Assembly: GCA_050874385.1 (NCBI GenBank)
Contig: JBNMKO010000003.1
Coordinates: 1-64,000 of the forward strand
Direction: 5' to 3'
Source of the DNA: CAG-882 sp050874385
GTDB taxonomy: Bacteria; Bacillota; Clostridia; Lachnospirales; Lachnospiraceae
DNA length: 64,000 nucleotides
The notes beneath the pieces are model-generated. The model had not been told where the DNA came from. It ran no database searches and worked only from the letters and a program-made list of their open reading frames with translations. Made by a program: the position numbers and the translations under genes. This document shows positions 17,744-26,278 of this stretch, piece after piece. The number at the start of each line of letters is the position of its first letter. The first letter of the stretch is position 1.

Positions 17744-19453
17744 ATGGGTATTGAAAATCGGAAACAGGGCGGTGGAGGTAATGTAAACCCTAAAGGGCAG
17801 GCAGCGATGCTCAAAGAAATCGTGAGGGTGACGTATCGTATTGTAATCATAGGAATAGTGTTTTTGCTCGCTTTTATTGTGATGAACCAACTGCTTATTT
17901 CAGTGGCGAATGAGCAGGTGCAGAATACTATGTATCTAGACCAGTACAGAATAGGTTCTAAGACGCTTACGGCGGCTGTTCAGTCCTACGCGGTTACAGG
18001 CGACAGGACTTACTACAACAATTACATGAAAGAGCTCAACGAGGACAAGAACAGGGATATCGCTTGGGACGGTCTTAAAGCCAACGGTCTTAGGAAAAAT
18101 GAATGGGCACAGCTTGAGCACATTGCGGAGCTTTCCAATGGTCTTGTGCCTCTTGAGGAGCAGGCTATGGAGCTTGCGGCGGCAGGAGATACGGACGGGG
18201 CTGTAGCGCTTGTGTTCGGTGAGACTTACCAGAATACGGTTAAAGAGATTACTTCCGCAACAGAGGAATGTATAAACGCTGTTCAGGTACGCATGGCTCG
18301 CAGCAAGCGAAAGCTCACCACAGGAGCGTATGTCACTTTGGCAGTATTTGTGCTTTCATTTTTGACTATTGTGAGAAAGATTGGCACATCGATGAAGTTT
18401 GCAAGGGAAGAGCTTTTAACACCTATTGTAAAAGTGTCAGAGCAGATGGAGGAGCTTGCACAGGGACATTTTGTAAATAAGATGGATTTGCAGCCGGATG
18501 ATACTGAGGTTGGAATAATGGTTGGAGCCATTCTTTTTATGAATGACAACTTTACAAAGATGATTGGGGAGATTTCCAATGTGCTTGGCAAGATGGCAGG
18601 CGGCAATTATAAGGTGGAGCTTGTGGAGAACTATGTCGGAGAGTTCGCGGAAATCAAGGACTCTCTCTATAAGATTATAAACAGCATGAGAGATACGCTC
18701 ACCAACATACAGAACGCGGCAAACCAGATTGACTCGGGTTCTGAGCAGCTTGCACATGCGGCGAGCGACTTGGCACAGGGCTGTACAGACCAGGCTATGA
18801 AAGTTTCGGACGTTTCCGAGATGGTGGATGCCATGTCAAAGAGCATGGAGGAGCGCTCGGACGAGGCGAGAAAGACGGCACAGATTTCAGAAAATGCAGG
18901 TAAGCTTCTCGACGAGAGCAATGCAAAGATGCAGGAGTTAAAGGATGCGATAAGCGAGATAAGCAGGCGTTCCGAGGAGATTAGAAGTATTATCGGAACT
19001 ATCGAGGATATCGCAAGCCAGACCAATCTTCTGTCACTCAACGCATCTATTGAGGCGGCGCGCGCGGGCGATGCGGGCAGAGGCTTTGCGGTTGTTGCAG
19101 AGCAGGTTAAAAATCTTGCGGAGCAGTCCACGCAGGCAGCAGGCGAGACGACAAAGCTCATTGAGGACACTGTGAGTGCGGTTGGCAAGGGAATTACAAT
19201 AGCTGACGAGGCGGTTATAAATATGGGCGAGGTTATGAACGGCTCGAGGGAGGCTGTGAACATGATGAGCGATATCGCTGAGGCTCTGAAGAAAGAGTAC
19301 GAGAACATCAAGAAGATTGACAGCGACATTGCAGGCGTGGCAGAGATAGTCAACAACAACTCAGCCGCATCGCAGGAGACAGCAGCGGTCAGCGAGGAGC
19401 AGTCGACACAGGTTCAGACCATGGTACATATTATGGAGCAGTTTGAGATTTAA
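17744..19453 (+). CDS. Methyl-accepting chemotaxis protein
   Basis: The receptor of 569 residues starts at ATG 17744, which follows agaggaga (17732-17739); the ATG at 17723 lies before that site. A membrane helix (about 37-58), an external four-helix-bundle type sensor (60-190), a second helix (about 195-215), a HAMP segment and the signalling rod follow. The CheA/CheW-binding hairpin tip is EDIASQTNLLSLNASIEAARAG-type at about residues 422-444, and the end has NNSAASQETAAVSEEQS, a methylation-type region. It implies a motile or at least chemotaxis-equipped cell; no other che gene is nearby. The ligand is unknown. Confidence 0.95.
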   Translation: MGIENRKQGGGGNVNPKGQAAMLKEIVRVTYRIVIIGIVFLLAFIVMNQLLISVANEQVQNTMYLDQYRIGSKTLTAAVQSYAVTGDRTYYNNYMKELNEDKNRDIAWDGLKANGLRKNEWAQLEHIAELSNGLVPLEEQAMELAAAGDTDGAVALVFGETYQNTVKEITSATEECINAVQVRMARSKRKLTTGAYVTLAVFVLSFLTIVRKIGTSMKFAREELLTPIVKVSEQMEELAQGHFVNKMDLQPDDTEVGIMVGAILFMNDNFTKMIGEISNVLGKMAGGNYKVELVENYVGEFAEIKDSLYKIINSMRDTLTNIQNAANQIDSGSEQLAHAASDLAQGCTDQAMKVSDVSEMVDAMSKSMEERSDEARKTAQISENAGKLLDESNAKMQELKDAISEISRRSEEIRSIIGTIEDIASQTNLLSLNASIEAARAGDAGRGFAVVAEQVKNLAEQSTQAAGETTKLIEDTVSAVGKGITIADEAVINMGEVMNGSREAVNMMSDIAEALKKEYENIKKIDSDIAGVAEIVNNNSAASQETAAVSEEQSTQVQTMVHIMEQFEI

Positions 19454-19528
19454 CACTACCAAAAACGCCCGGGAATAGGCAACTCTACCGCTGGTCGGTT
19501 GTGAAAATGGCATATTTGTAATATATTT

Positions 19529-19600
19529 AATGCAGACAAAGACAGACGGAACAGCAGCATTGTAAAATACGATGGCTGTGCCGGATAAGTTGTCTGCATT
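19529..19600. promoter_or_regulatory. Nested long inverted repeat before the XRE membrane gene
   Basis: AATGCAGACAA (19529-19539) pairs perfectly with TTGTCTGCATT (19590-19600), and inside it CGGAACAGC pairs with GCTGTGCCG. No T tract follows. It lies 25 bases before the next start codon, so it could be an operator, an attenuator, or a structured leader. Confidence 0.5.
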
Positions 19601-19624
19601 ATTTGATTAAACCGGGGGATGGAT

Positions 19625-20497
19625 ATGGAAAACGCGGATAACAAGAGCTATGAAAACCATGATGGTGACAACGGAGTATATGAAAATTTTGAGATTGACA
19701 GGGCGGCGTTCGGTGCGTTTGTCGCGGCGCAGCGAAAGGAGAAGGGCTACACGCAGAAGGAGCTTGCGGATAAGCTCTTTGTGTCTGATAAGGCGGTGAG
19801 CAAATGGGAGAGAGGTTTAAGCCTTCCTGATATATCGCTTTTGGTGCCGCTTTCGGAGGCGCTGGGGGTGACTGTGATGGAACTGTTGCAGGGAAGAAAG
19901 CTTGAGGCTGAAAATAAGGACGACTTTAAGCTTGGATTTACTGAGGTGGAACAGCTTGTGAAAAAGGCGGTCACATTTTCGGAGGAGACACCGGAAGAGA
20001 GAAGGCTGAGAACGGAGAAGAACCGTCATATATTTGGAAAGCTTCTGGCAATATCCATGGCGGAGGTGCTTGCATGTGCGGTGATACTGTTTTTGATTTT
20101 TAAGAATGGAAGAACCCCGTTGTATATCAACTGTATAACATGTTTTGCAACATTGGAGATATTGGGAATAGTGTTTGGAATACATTTCTGGCTTTTTATG
20201 AAGGACAGACTTCCTTCATACTACGATGAAAACAAGATAGCAACCTATTACGACGGAATGTTTCGGATGAATGTACCGGGATTGTATTTTAACAACAGAA
20301 ACTGGAAGCCTATTACCAAAGCAATGAAACAGTGGGACGCTGCGGTGCTGGTTATAGTGCCATTTTTGTGTATGGTTATGCTGCTTTTTATGCCTGAGTG
20401 GGTTGTGGGACTTATATTTTCCATGGTTGTGCTTTTCGTATTTTTGCTTGGGCTGTTTGTTCCGGTGTATGTTGTTGGGAAAAAATATGGTGTCTGA
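19625..20497 (+). CDS. XRE regulator fused to a membrane domain
   Basis: The protein of about 290 residues has an acidic N-terminal tail, then an XRE helix-turn-helix at about 25-80 (RKEKGYTQKELADKLFVSDKAVSKWERGLSLPD), a charged linker, and a C-terminal half with four hydrophobic helices (about 138-155, 162-183, 238-258, 262-283). Such HTH-membrane proteins are common in Clostridia and are thought to link envelope state to transcription. Start: ATG 19625 is favoured over 19619 because the ggggg sequence then has normal spacing. A short AAATCAGGCACCG-type tail ends the gene; no partner gene is attached. Confidence 0.75.
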   Translation: MENADNKSYENHDGDNGVYENFEIDRAAFGAFVAAQRKEKGYTQKELADKLFVSDKAVSKWERGLSLPDISLLVPLSEALGVTVMELLQGRKLEAENKDDFKLGFTEVEQLVKKAVTFSEETPEERRLRTEKNRHIFGKLLAISMAEVLACAVILFLIFKNGRTPLYINCITCFATLEILGIVFGIHFWLFMKDRLPSYYDENKIATYYDGMFRMNVPGLYFNNRNWKPITKAMKQWDAAVLVIVPFLCMVMLLFMPEWVVGLIFSMVVLFVFLLGLFVPVYVVGKKYGV

Positions 20498-20543
20498 GAA
20501 ATCAGGCACCGTTTTTGTATTAAAGCAAAAGTAGCAGAGCCGC

Positions 20544-21809
20544 CTATTGCAGCTCCGCTATTCTTGTAAGTGCGACATAGATTGCGCTTATTCTGTACCA
20601 TGTAGGATAGTCGACTATACCTGACTGTGGAAGATTGAATGTTTTTTGGAACTGGCGGACAGCCGCCTGTGTGCCCTCGCCGTAAATTCCGTCCACGGCG
20701 ACTTTTGGTATGTTGCTGTAGGTGTTTGCGATGGTGTTGAGCTGCTCCTGAAGTTGCCTAACTTTCTCGCCCGATGAGCCGATTGTGAGGTCATACCCCG
20801 GATATGATGATGGAATACCGCTGATTTCCTCGGCTGTGTTGATGTAGGCAGAACTTCCGTAGTAGTAGCGAAGAATTTCAATGTCGCTGTAGCCGTCATC
20901 TCCGAGGGCTTTGCTTCCCCACTGGCTCATCGCGTTAGGGCAGGACACGCGCTTGCCGTCGCAGTACTGAGTGAGAATTGGCTGTTTTACATTCGGGCGG
21001 GAGATATATTTGGCAAATATCTCGTCTACAATACGCGATATGCTGTCAAAGATATTTCTGCCGTATATCCATTTGTGGTCGTATGCCGTCGAGGAGGTTA
21101 TCGTAAAGTCGTAGCCCTTATTTCTGTACCATTCTGTGTATACTCTGTTTAAGGTGAAAGACATTATAGCCGTGATGTTTGCGCGCAGTGTCGCGTCAGG
21201 CCATGTGGAGTAGATTTCACTGCTTGCCACATTTTTTATATAGTCGGCGTAGCGCACATAGTAGTCGGATGCTGTGGAGTCGGACGGAACTCCGTCATGG
21301 ACGACGACATATTCGGGAATGACCACGCGGCTCAGCACGATTTCGCCCGAACTTCGTATTGGTTTTATCTCGTCCTCAGGAATTTTTGGAGGAAATACAC
21401 CCCAAAGTGTGTTTGCAGGGATATCTATCATACTTGGATTGGTGTTTGGCATTACCGGGTTAAGGCGGACAGGCTGTACGGACAGCTCACCGGAGAATAT
21501 CTCCGAGCCGGAGATTGTGGTCGGCTCGTAGCCGGGAGCAGTGATGATAAGATTGTATTCCGAGTACGGCTGTACATCGGAGGACGGGTCTTCGCTGTAG
21601 CTCCTTGGCGGTGCGGCGAGGTCAATCTCCTCGGTCATGCCGTTGGAGTCGGTTGTCAGCTCCTCAAGTGTATCCTGTGGGTCGCCCGTGTATGATATGG
21701 ACACGCTGGCACCGTCGATGGGGCGGTTGTTCACACGGTCAGTCACATCGACCATGAGCTGTCCTTCCTCCTCCTGTGCAAAGTGAAAGCGTTGTTTTTT
21801 AATGAGCAT
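20544..21809 (-). CDS. Spore-type wall protein with SpoIID-like and peptidoglycan-binding domains
   Basis: The protein has 421 residues and no signal peptide. The N-terminal part (about 15-120) looks like a transthyretin-like carboxypeptidase-regulatory fold (VDVTDRVNNRPIDGASVSI). A middle domain (about 160-330) has the pattern of clostridial spore cortex-lytic-like proteins, with YADYIKNVASSEIYSTWP, ALRANI and MSQWGSKALG. The C-terminus (about 345-415) is a PG_binding_1 domain (GSSGEKVRQLQEQLN and VDGIYGEGTQAAVRQFQ). The call is a wall-binding protein of the spore or mother cell. The site agagg precedes the ATG (21809). The gene faces the XRE-membrane gene tail to tail. Confidence 0.75.
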   Translation of the reverse strand: MLIKKQRFHFAQEEEGQLMVDVTDRVNNRPIDGASVSISYTGDPQDTLEELTTDSNGMTEEIDLAAPPRSYSEDPSSDVQPYSEYNLIITAPGYEPTTISGSEIFSGELSVQPVRLNPVMPNTNPSMIDIPANTLWGVFPPKIPEDEIKPIRSSGEIVLSRVVIPEYVVVHDGVPSDSTASDYYVRYADYIKNVASSEIYSTWPDATLRANITAIMSFTLNRVYTEWYRNKGYDFTITSSTAYDHKWIYGRNIFDSISRIVDEIFAKYISRPNVKQPILTQYCDGKRVSCPNAMSQWGSKALGDDGYSDIEILRYYYGSSAYINTAEEISGIPSSYPGYDLTIGSSGEKVRQLQEQLNTIANTYSNIPKVAVDGIYGEGTQAAVRQFQKTFNLPQSGIVDYPTWYRISAIYVALTRIAELQ

Positions 21810-22417
21810 GATTACCTCTGATATGGAAACACAATTTGTATCAGTATATGCACTGACGGGCGAGGGGTGAATGGGGACGGTTCTTTGTGGTAATAGGGAC
21901 GATTCTTTTTGGCTCTTTTTGAATTTAAAAATATATTGACATTAGTATTTGTGAAAATTAACATAGATAATGAGATTTATAAAAATAATACATGTGCGAA
22001 GAAAAGGACGATAAAACGGTTTCATTTGATAAAATTTTACTTATTATGTATAATTGAATAAGATAGCTATAAATGAACAACTATGAAAAACTGCAAAGAA
22101 ATAGTTGATATTTGTTAGAATTTAAAATAGATTTCAAGAAAAATATATTTATATAACGAATAAATTTGTGTAATATTTTAAATTTGTTAATTTATAGTAA
22201 GATAATATGCAAGATAGTACGCAAGATAATACGCAAGATAATGTGTGAGCAAAAATCGGGACTTTGTTGCGGCGAATTGCTGGAAAAATATTATTTAGGT
22301 GATAAGTCACTCATAAACTGTCATTATGCAATAGGTCAAGGTGGCGGTTGATATTGTAATTGGAACGAATGATGAGATTGCAGTATATGCAGTATATTGG
22401 GAGAGGACGCATTTAGC
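21810..22417. other. AT-rich gap with repeats, no gene
   Basis: About 600 bases without a supported gene. It contains a partial copy of the GGGGACGGTTCTT palindromic repeat (21874-21912), long AT-rich stretches, and a 12-base tandem repeat at 22201-22248. A 61-codon frame at 22166-22351 lacks an ATG and a ribosome site. Confidence 0.6.
22201..22248 (+). repeat. Four-copy 12-base tandem repeat
   Basis: The units gataatatgcaa, gatagtacgcaa, gataatacgcaa and gataatgtgtga follow each other. The unit length keeps the frame open but no gene is supported. Confidence 0.8.
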
Positions 22418-23101
22418 ATGAAAATTACTATGAAAAAAGAGAAATTTTTGCGAGGAATTTTTTATGTAACAGGACTTTTAGCCCTTGCACTCGGCATTAT
22501 TTTAAACACGAAGTCTGGGCTTGGGGTTTCTCCGATAATCTCGGTTTCCTACAGCATTTCGACAATTATGGGTGTAAACTTTGGAAACATGACATTCGTG
22601 CTTTACACTATATTTGTTATTGTTGAAATGCTGATACATATAACAACAAAATCGGGAAATGATAAAAAATTAATTGTCATATTGGGAAAGGATTTATTGC
22701 AGCTTCCGTTAAGTCTTGTTTTTACAAGATTTATGAACCTGTTTTCAGCGTTGATACCAACACCAAGTCACAATATTATCTCAAAATTATTAGTGCTTAT
22801 TGTAGGAATTATCTGTACGGGAATTGGTGCCGCAATGTCACTTGACATGCGTATAATTCCAAATCCGGGTGATGGCATTGTGCAGGCGATAGCGGACTGT
22901 ATTCATAAGCCTGTGGGACTTACAAAAAATTGCTTTGATTTTTTTAATATATGTATTTCAATCAGCGTGGGATTAATATTTGCACATAGGCTGATTGGAA
23001 TTGGTGTGGGAACGGTGTTGTCGGTGCTTGGCGTGGGACGTGTGATTGCGCTGTTTAATCATTTGTTTATGAGTAAAATGACAAAGGCAACAGGAATATA
23101 A
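22418..23101 (+). CDS. YczE/YyaS/YitT-family membrane protein
   Basis: The membrane protein of 227 residues has five to six hydrophobic helices and the family start FLRGIFYVTGLLALALGIILNTKSGLGVSPI, plus GIGAAMSLDMRIIPNPGDGIVQAIAD near the middle. Homologues are often next to antibiotic synthesis or stress genes but the molecular role is unknown. Start: ATG 22418 follows gggagagga at 22399-22407; the in-frame TTG at 22397 is not convincing. The next gene starts 13 bases after its stop, so the two are probably co-transcribed. Confidence 0.8.
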   Translation: MKITMKKEKFLRGIFYVTGLLALALGIILNTKSGLGVSPIISVSYSISTIMGVNFGNMTFVLYTIFVIVEMLIHITTKSGNDKKLIVILGKDLLQLPLSLVFTRFMNLFSALIPTPSHNIISKLLVLIVGIICTGIGAAMSLDMRIIPNPGDGIVQAIADCIHKPVGLTKNCFDFFNICISISVGLIFAHRLIGIGVGTVLSVLGVGRVIALFNHLFMSKMTKATGI

Positions 23102-23114
23102 GGGGGAGATTAAT

Positions 23115-23588
23115 ATGAGAATGTACTTCAAGCAGCGAATGTTTTCATGGTTCGACAGTTATGACATTTATGATGAACAGGGGAATACATTGTATGTTGT
23201 GAAGGGACAGTTGTCATGGGGACACTGCCTGAAAATATTTGATGCATACGAGCAGGAAGTTGGAACGGTCAAGGAATGTCTTTTGACATTTCTTCCAAAA
23301 TTTGAGATATATTTTGGAGACACATATCTGGGCTGTATCAAAAAAGAATTTTCATTTTTCAAGCCAAGCTATGACATAGATTATAATGGCTGGCATATTG
23401 AAGGAAATTTTATGGAGTGGGACTATGATATTACAGATACGACAGGAAATACAGTTGCCTCAATATCCAAGGAAATATTGCATTGGACAGACCAGTATGT
23501 GATTGATGTGGCGGATGAGCAGGATGCGCTTATTGCGCTTATGTTCGTGCTTGCGATTGATGCGGAGAAATGTTCGAGGAATGATTAA
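23115..23588 (+). CDS. LURP-one-related (tubby-like C2 fold) protein
   Basis: The 157-residue protein has the alternating beta pattern of the LURP-one-related/YxjI family: FKQRMFSWFDSYDIYDEQGNTLYVVKGQLSWGHCLKIFD, then EVGTVKECLLTFLPKFEIYFG, and the WHIEGNFMEWDYDITD segment. The fold is a small beta barrel around a helix, perhaps membrane- or lipid-linked, but no biochemical role is proven in bacteria. A ggggga site precedes ATG 23115. It is in a likely operon with the YczE gene upstream and a GNAT downstream. Confidence 0.8.
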   Translation: MRMYFKQRMFSWFDSYDIYDEQGNTLYVVKGQLSWGHCLKIFDAYEQEVGTVKECLLTFLPKFEIYFGDTYLGCIKKEFSFFKPSYDIDYNGWHIEGNFMEWDYDITDTTGNTVASISKEILHWTDQYVIDVADEQDALIALMFVLAIDAEKCSRND

Positions 23589-23635
23589 CAATAACGGAAA
23601 TTCAATGAGTTTGTATGAAATTGAGGTTTAAATAT

Positions 23636-24082
23636 ATGAAAATAAGAAAAGCAGAGAAAAAGGATTTATCAAGAATAGCTGAGATTTATGTGTTCAACAA
23701 CAGAATTAATTATTTTCCTATATTTAATGATGAGAGTTATTCTTTTGGCGAGATGCAGGTGGTTCCGCTGATAGATAATTATTTTGGAAAAGAAGAAATA
23801 CTAAGAGATATTTATGTCTATGATGATGGAGTGGTAAAGGCTTTTATGCAGGTAAACGAAAATGAAATCTGTAAATTATATGTGGACACATGCTTTCAAG
23901 GTCGGAAAATAGGTAATAAAATGATAGAATATGCCGTTGAAGAATTAGGCGTCAATCATCTGTGGGCGTTGGAGAAAAATACGAGGGCAATTTCGTTTTA
24001 CAATAAAAATGGGTTTTATTTGACAGGGAGAAGAGAGCTTGAGGAGGGAACAACGGAGTACATTGTTGAGTTGAGACGTTGA
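23636..24082 (+). CDS. GNAT-family N-acetyltransferase
   Basis: The protein has 148 residues. The fold elements are KIRKAEKKDLSRIAEIY at the start, the CoA-binding motif CFQGRKIGNKMIEYAVEE (about 87-104; pattern Q-x-x-x-I-G) and the ending NTRAISFYNKNGFYLTGRRELEEG. Start: ATG 23636 has TGAGG at an acceptable distance, and the upstream ATG at 23615 would place the ribosome site inside the gene. The substrate is unknown; the group includes amino-acid and peptide N-acetyltransferases. Spacing of 47 bases to the gene before it allows a joint transcript. Confidence 0.8.
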   Translation: MKIRKAEKKDLSRIAEIYVFNNRINYFPIFNDESYSFGEMQVVPLIDNYFGKEEILRDIYVYDDGVVKAFMQVNENEICKLYVDTCFQGRKIGNKMIEYAVEELGVNHLWALEKNTRAISFYNKNGFYLTGRRELEEGTTEYIVELRR

Positions 24083-24152
24083 TTTAACACTGTCAAGGAA
24101 TTTCACAGCTTCTATTGTGTAGAGCAAACCATAAGAATTTTATCAATAGAGA

Positions 24153-24178
24153 CGGATTGCAAATATTTTATTTTGCAT
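24153..24178 (+). repeat. Degenerate fifth copy of the 26-bp repeat
   Basis: GGATTGCAAATAT is shared with the other copies, but the right half (TTTATTTTG) is diverged. It lies in the gap before the hydrolase gene. Confidence 0.35.
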
Positions 24179-24247
24179 AGATTTTGAATTAAAAATTAGT
24201 TAGATGTAGGAAAAAATGTGTAATTATTAATTGAGGGGGATTGTAAT

Positions 24248-24862
24248 ATGAAGCAGATATACATACATGGTTTGGGGCAGAATGCGCGTAGTTGGGGTAA
24301 AGTAATAGAAAAATTGGGAAATTCTGAGGATTATATATGTCCGAATTTGCCGGAGCTTGTTGAAGATGATGAGATGACATACCAAAATCTCTATTCTGCG
24401 TTTTCGGATATGTGTGATGCCATAAATGATGAGATAATTCTATGTGGAATATCATTGGGCGGTGTGCTTGCGCTTAATTATGCAATAGAGTATGCTGACA
24501 AGGTAAAGGCACTCGTTTTGATTGCCGCACAATATAAAATGCCAAAGCAATTACTGAAATTTCAAAATTTGCTGTTTCGTTTTATGCCAAAATCAATGTT
24601 TAGTCAGATGGGTTTTAAGAAAAATGATTTTTTGAAGCTTTGCAACACAATGATGGACTTGGACTTTGCCAATGAGGTAAATAAAATTTCGTGCCCGACA
24701 TTGATAATCTGTGGTGAGAAGGACAGCGCGAACAAAAAGGCTTCTGCTGAACTTGCAAATATTTTGAATACAAAGTTGCAGGAAGTCCGCGGGGCAGGAC
24801 ATGAGGTCAATGTGGAGGCACCGGAGGAGCTGGCGGAGATGCTTAGACATTTTTTAATTTAG
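24248..24862 (+). CDS. Alpha/beta-hydrolase
   Basis: The small hydrolase of 204 residues begins with the core strand and oxyanion loop HGLGQNARSW (about 7-16). The nucleophile elbow is GISLGG with Ser at about residue 68, the acid is the Asp in CGEKDSAN (about 158), and the base is His in GAGHEVN (about 180). All three catalytic residues are in place. The size suits esterases or peptidase-like members with a small lid. An aggggga site precedes ATG 24248. The substrate cannot be told; neighbours give no help. Confidence 0.8.
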   Translation: MKQIYIHGLGQNARSWGKVIEKLGNSEDYICPNLPELVEDDEMTYQNLYSAFSDMCDAINDEIILCGISLGGVLALNYAIEYADKVKALVLIAAQYKMPKQLLKFQNLLFRFMPKSMFSQMGFKKNDFLKLCNTMMDLDFANEVNKISCPTLIICGEKDSANKKASAELANILNTKLQEVRGAGHEVNVEAPEELAEMLRHFLI

Positions 24863-24909
24863 TGCTTGCAATAACCTTGATTTTGTGGTAAACTTTTTTC
24901 AACTTAGAG

Positions 24910-24974
24910 GAAAAGACACAAGGAGATACCCGAGGTAACGAGGGTATGACCTCCGTATAGCTGTCTTTTTTTTT
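24910..24974. terminator. Long hairpin terminator between hydrolase and carA
   Basis: AAAAGACA pairs with TGTCTTTT, with inner stems GGAG/CTCC and ATACCC/GGGTAT around GAGGTAACGA; nine T residues follow. The multi-part stem suggests either a bidirectional terminator or a structured RNA; no riboswitch family was recognised. Confidence 0.65.
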
Positions 24975-25198
24975 GAGAAAATTTAGGAAATAATGCAAAT
25001 TTATACAAATAATACATGAAATATACAATGTTTCTGAATTATTATACAATGATTTTGCATGAGCACAAAGCACTGTGAAAGCAAGACATTAAAATGCCAA
25101 GGAGCATTTTACATTCATGTTTGTATCACTTCAAAAGTGGTATGGTGATTAGTGTAAATTAGTTAAAAGTACAGATGGAAAGGATTAATGGTGGTATA
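24975..25198. promoter_or_regulatory. carAB leader with three phased TATACAA words
   Basis: TATACAA occurs at 25002, 25022 and 25043, that is, at about 20-base steps. Hairpins follow: AAAATGC/GCATTTT (25091-25110) and TATCACT/AGTGGTA (about 25126-25144). The first words lie in half-palindromic settings like ArgR boxes. Arginine or pyrimidine control of carAB is common, but the factor here is unproven. Confidence 0.4.
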
Positions 25199-26278
25199 AT
25201 GAAAGCTTTTCTGATTCTTGAGGACGGAAATGTATTTGAGGGAACCAGTATTGGTTCAACTAAAGAAGTCATCAGCGAGATAGTTTTTAATACCTCAATG
25301 ACCGGATATTTGGAGGTTTTGACTGACCCTTCTTATGCCGGACAGGTGGTAGTGATGACGTATCCTTTGATTGGTAATTATGGAATATGTCGAGCAGATA
25401 TGGAGTCCGGAAAACCATGGCCGGACGGTTTTATTGTCAGGGAGTTATCCAGAATCCCTAGTAATTTCAGAAGTGAAGATACCATCCAGAATTTCCTTGA
25501 AGAAAATGATATCCCTGGTATTTCAGGTATTGATACCAGAGCTCTTACTAAAATCCTCCGTGAAAAGGGTACCATGAACGGCATGATAACCACAAATGAA
25601 AATTATAATCTTGATGAGATTATTCCTAAGATTAAGGAATACCGCACGGGAAATGTTGTTGACAAGGTGACATGTACAGAAAAGTATGTGCTTGACGGTG
25701 ACGGCTACAAGGTTGCTCTTATGGATTTTGGCGCTAAGAGAAATATTGCGAGAAGTCTTAACAAGAGAGGCTGCAAGGTTACTGTATATCCTGCAAGAAC
25801 TACGGCGGAGGAAATTCTTGCCGATAATCCTGACGGAATTATGTTGTCAAATGGTCCGGGAGACCCAAAGGACTGCGGAACTATAATAGATGAGGTTCGC
25901 AAGCTCTACGAGTCCGGCGTTCCTATTTTTGCTATATGTCTTGGACATCAGCTTATGGCACTTGCGACAGGAGCCGATACGCATAAGATGAAGTACGGAC
26001 ACAGAGGAGCCAACCATCCGGTTAAGGATTTAAAGACAGGCAAGGTTTACATTTCAAGCCAGAACCACGGCTATGTTGTCGATGAAAAGACAATTTCGCC
26101 GGAGCTTGCAGTTCCAAGCTTTTGCAATGTAAACGACGGGACAAATGAGGGACTTTCATATCTTAAAAAGAATGTGTATACAGTGCAGTTCCACCCGGAG
26201 GCGTGTGCTGGCCCTCTTGACACAGGATTTCTTTTTGACAGATTTATAGAGATGATGGGAGGTAAGAAGAATGCCTAA
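25199..26278 (+). CDS. carA: Carbamoyl-phosphate synthase small (glutaminase) subunit
   Basis: CarA hydrolyses glutamine and passes ammonia to CarB for arginine and pyrimidine synthesis. The 359-residue product starts MKAFLILEDG, the typical family start; ATG 25175 would add eight residues. A class I amidotransferase domain fills the C-terminal half: nucleophile Cys in FAICLGHQ (about residue 248), the GPGDP loop before it and the His-Glu pair in QFHPEACAGP near the end. It overlaps carB by 8 bases, so translation is coupled. Confidence 0.97.
   Translation: MKAFLILEDGNVFEGTSIGSTKEVISEIVFNTSMTGYLEVLTDPSYAGQVVVMTYPLIGNYGICRADMESGKPWPDGFIVRELSRIPSNFRSEDTIQNFLEENDIPGISGIDTRALTKILREKGTMNGMITTNENYNLDEIIPKIKEYRTGNVVDKVTCTEKYVLDGDGYKVALMDFGAKRNIARSLNKRGCKVTVYPARTTAEEILADNPDGIMLSNGPGDPKDCGTIIDEVRKLYESGVPIFAICLGHQLMALATGADTHKMKYGHRGANHPVKDLKTGKVYISSQNHGYVVDEKTISPELAVPSFCNVNDGTNEGLSYLKKNVYTVQFHPEACAGPLDTGFLFDRFIEMMGGKKNA

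Noticed and set aside
22166..22351. 61-codon frame with Cys residues after the 12-base tandem repeat
   Set aside because: It begins with TTG, has no ribosome site and its first half is the tandem repeat itself; the end (CCGELLEKYY) only faintly recalls a Cys-rich redox protein.
24910..24974. Possible metabolite riboswitch before carAB
   Set aside because: The multi-part hairpin matches no aptamer I know and ends in nine T residues just after a gene; a terminator explains it better.
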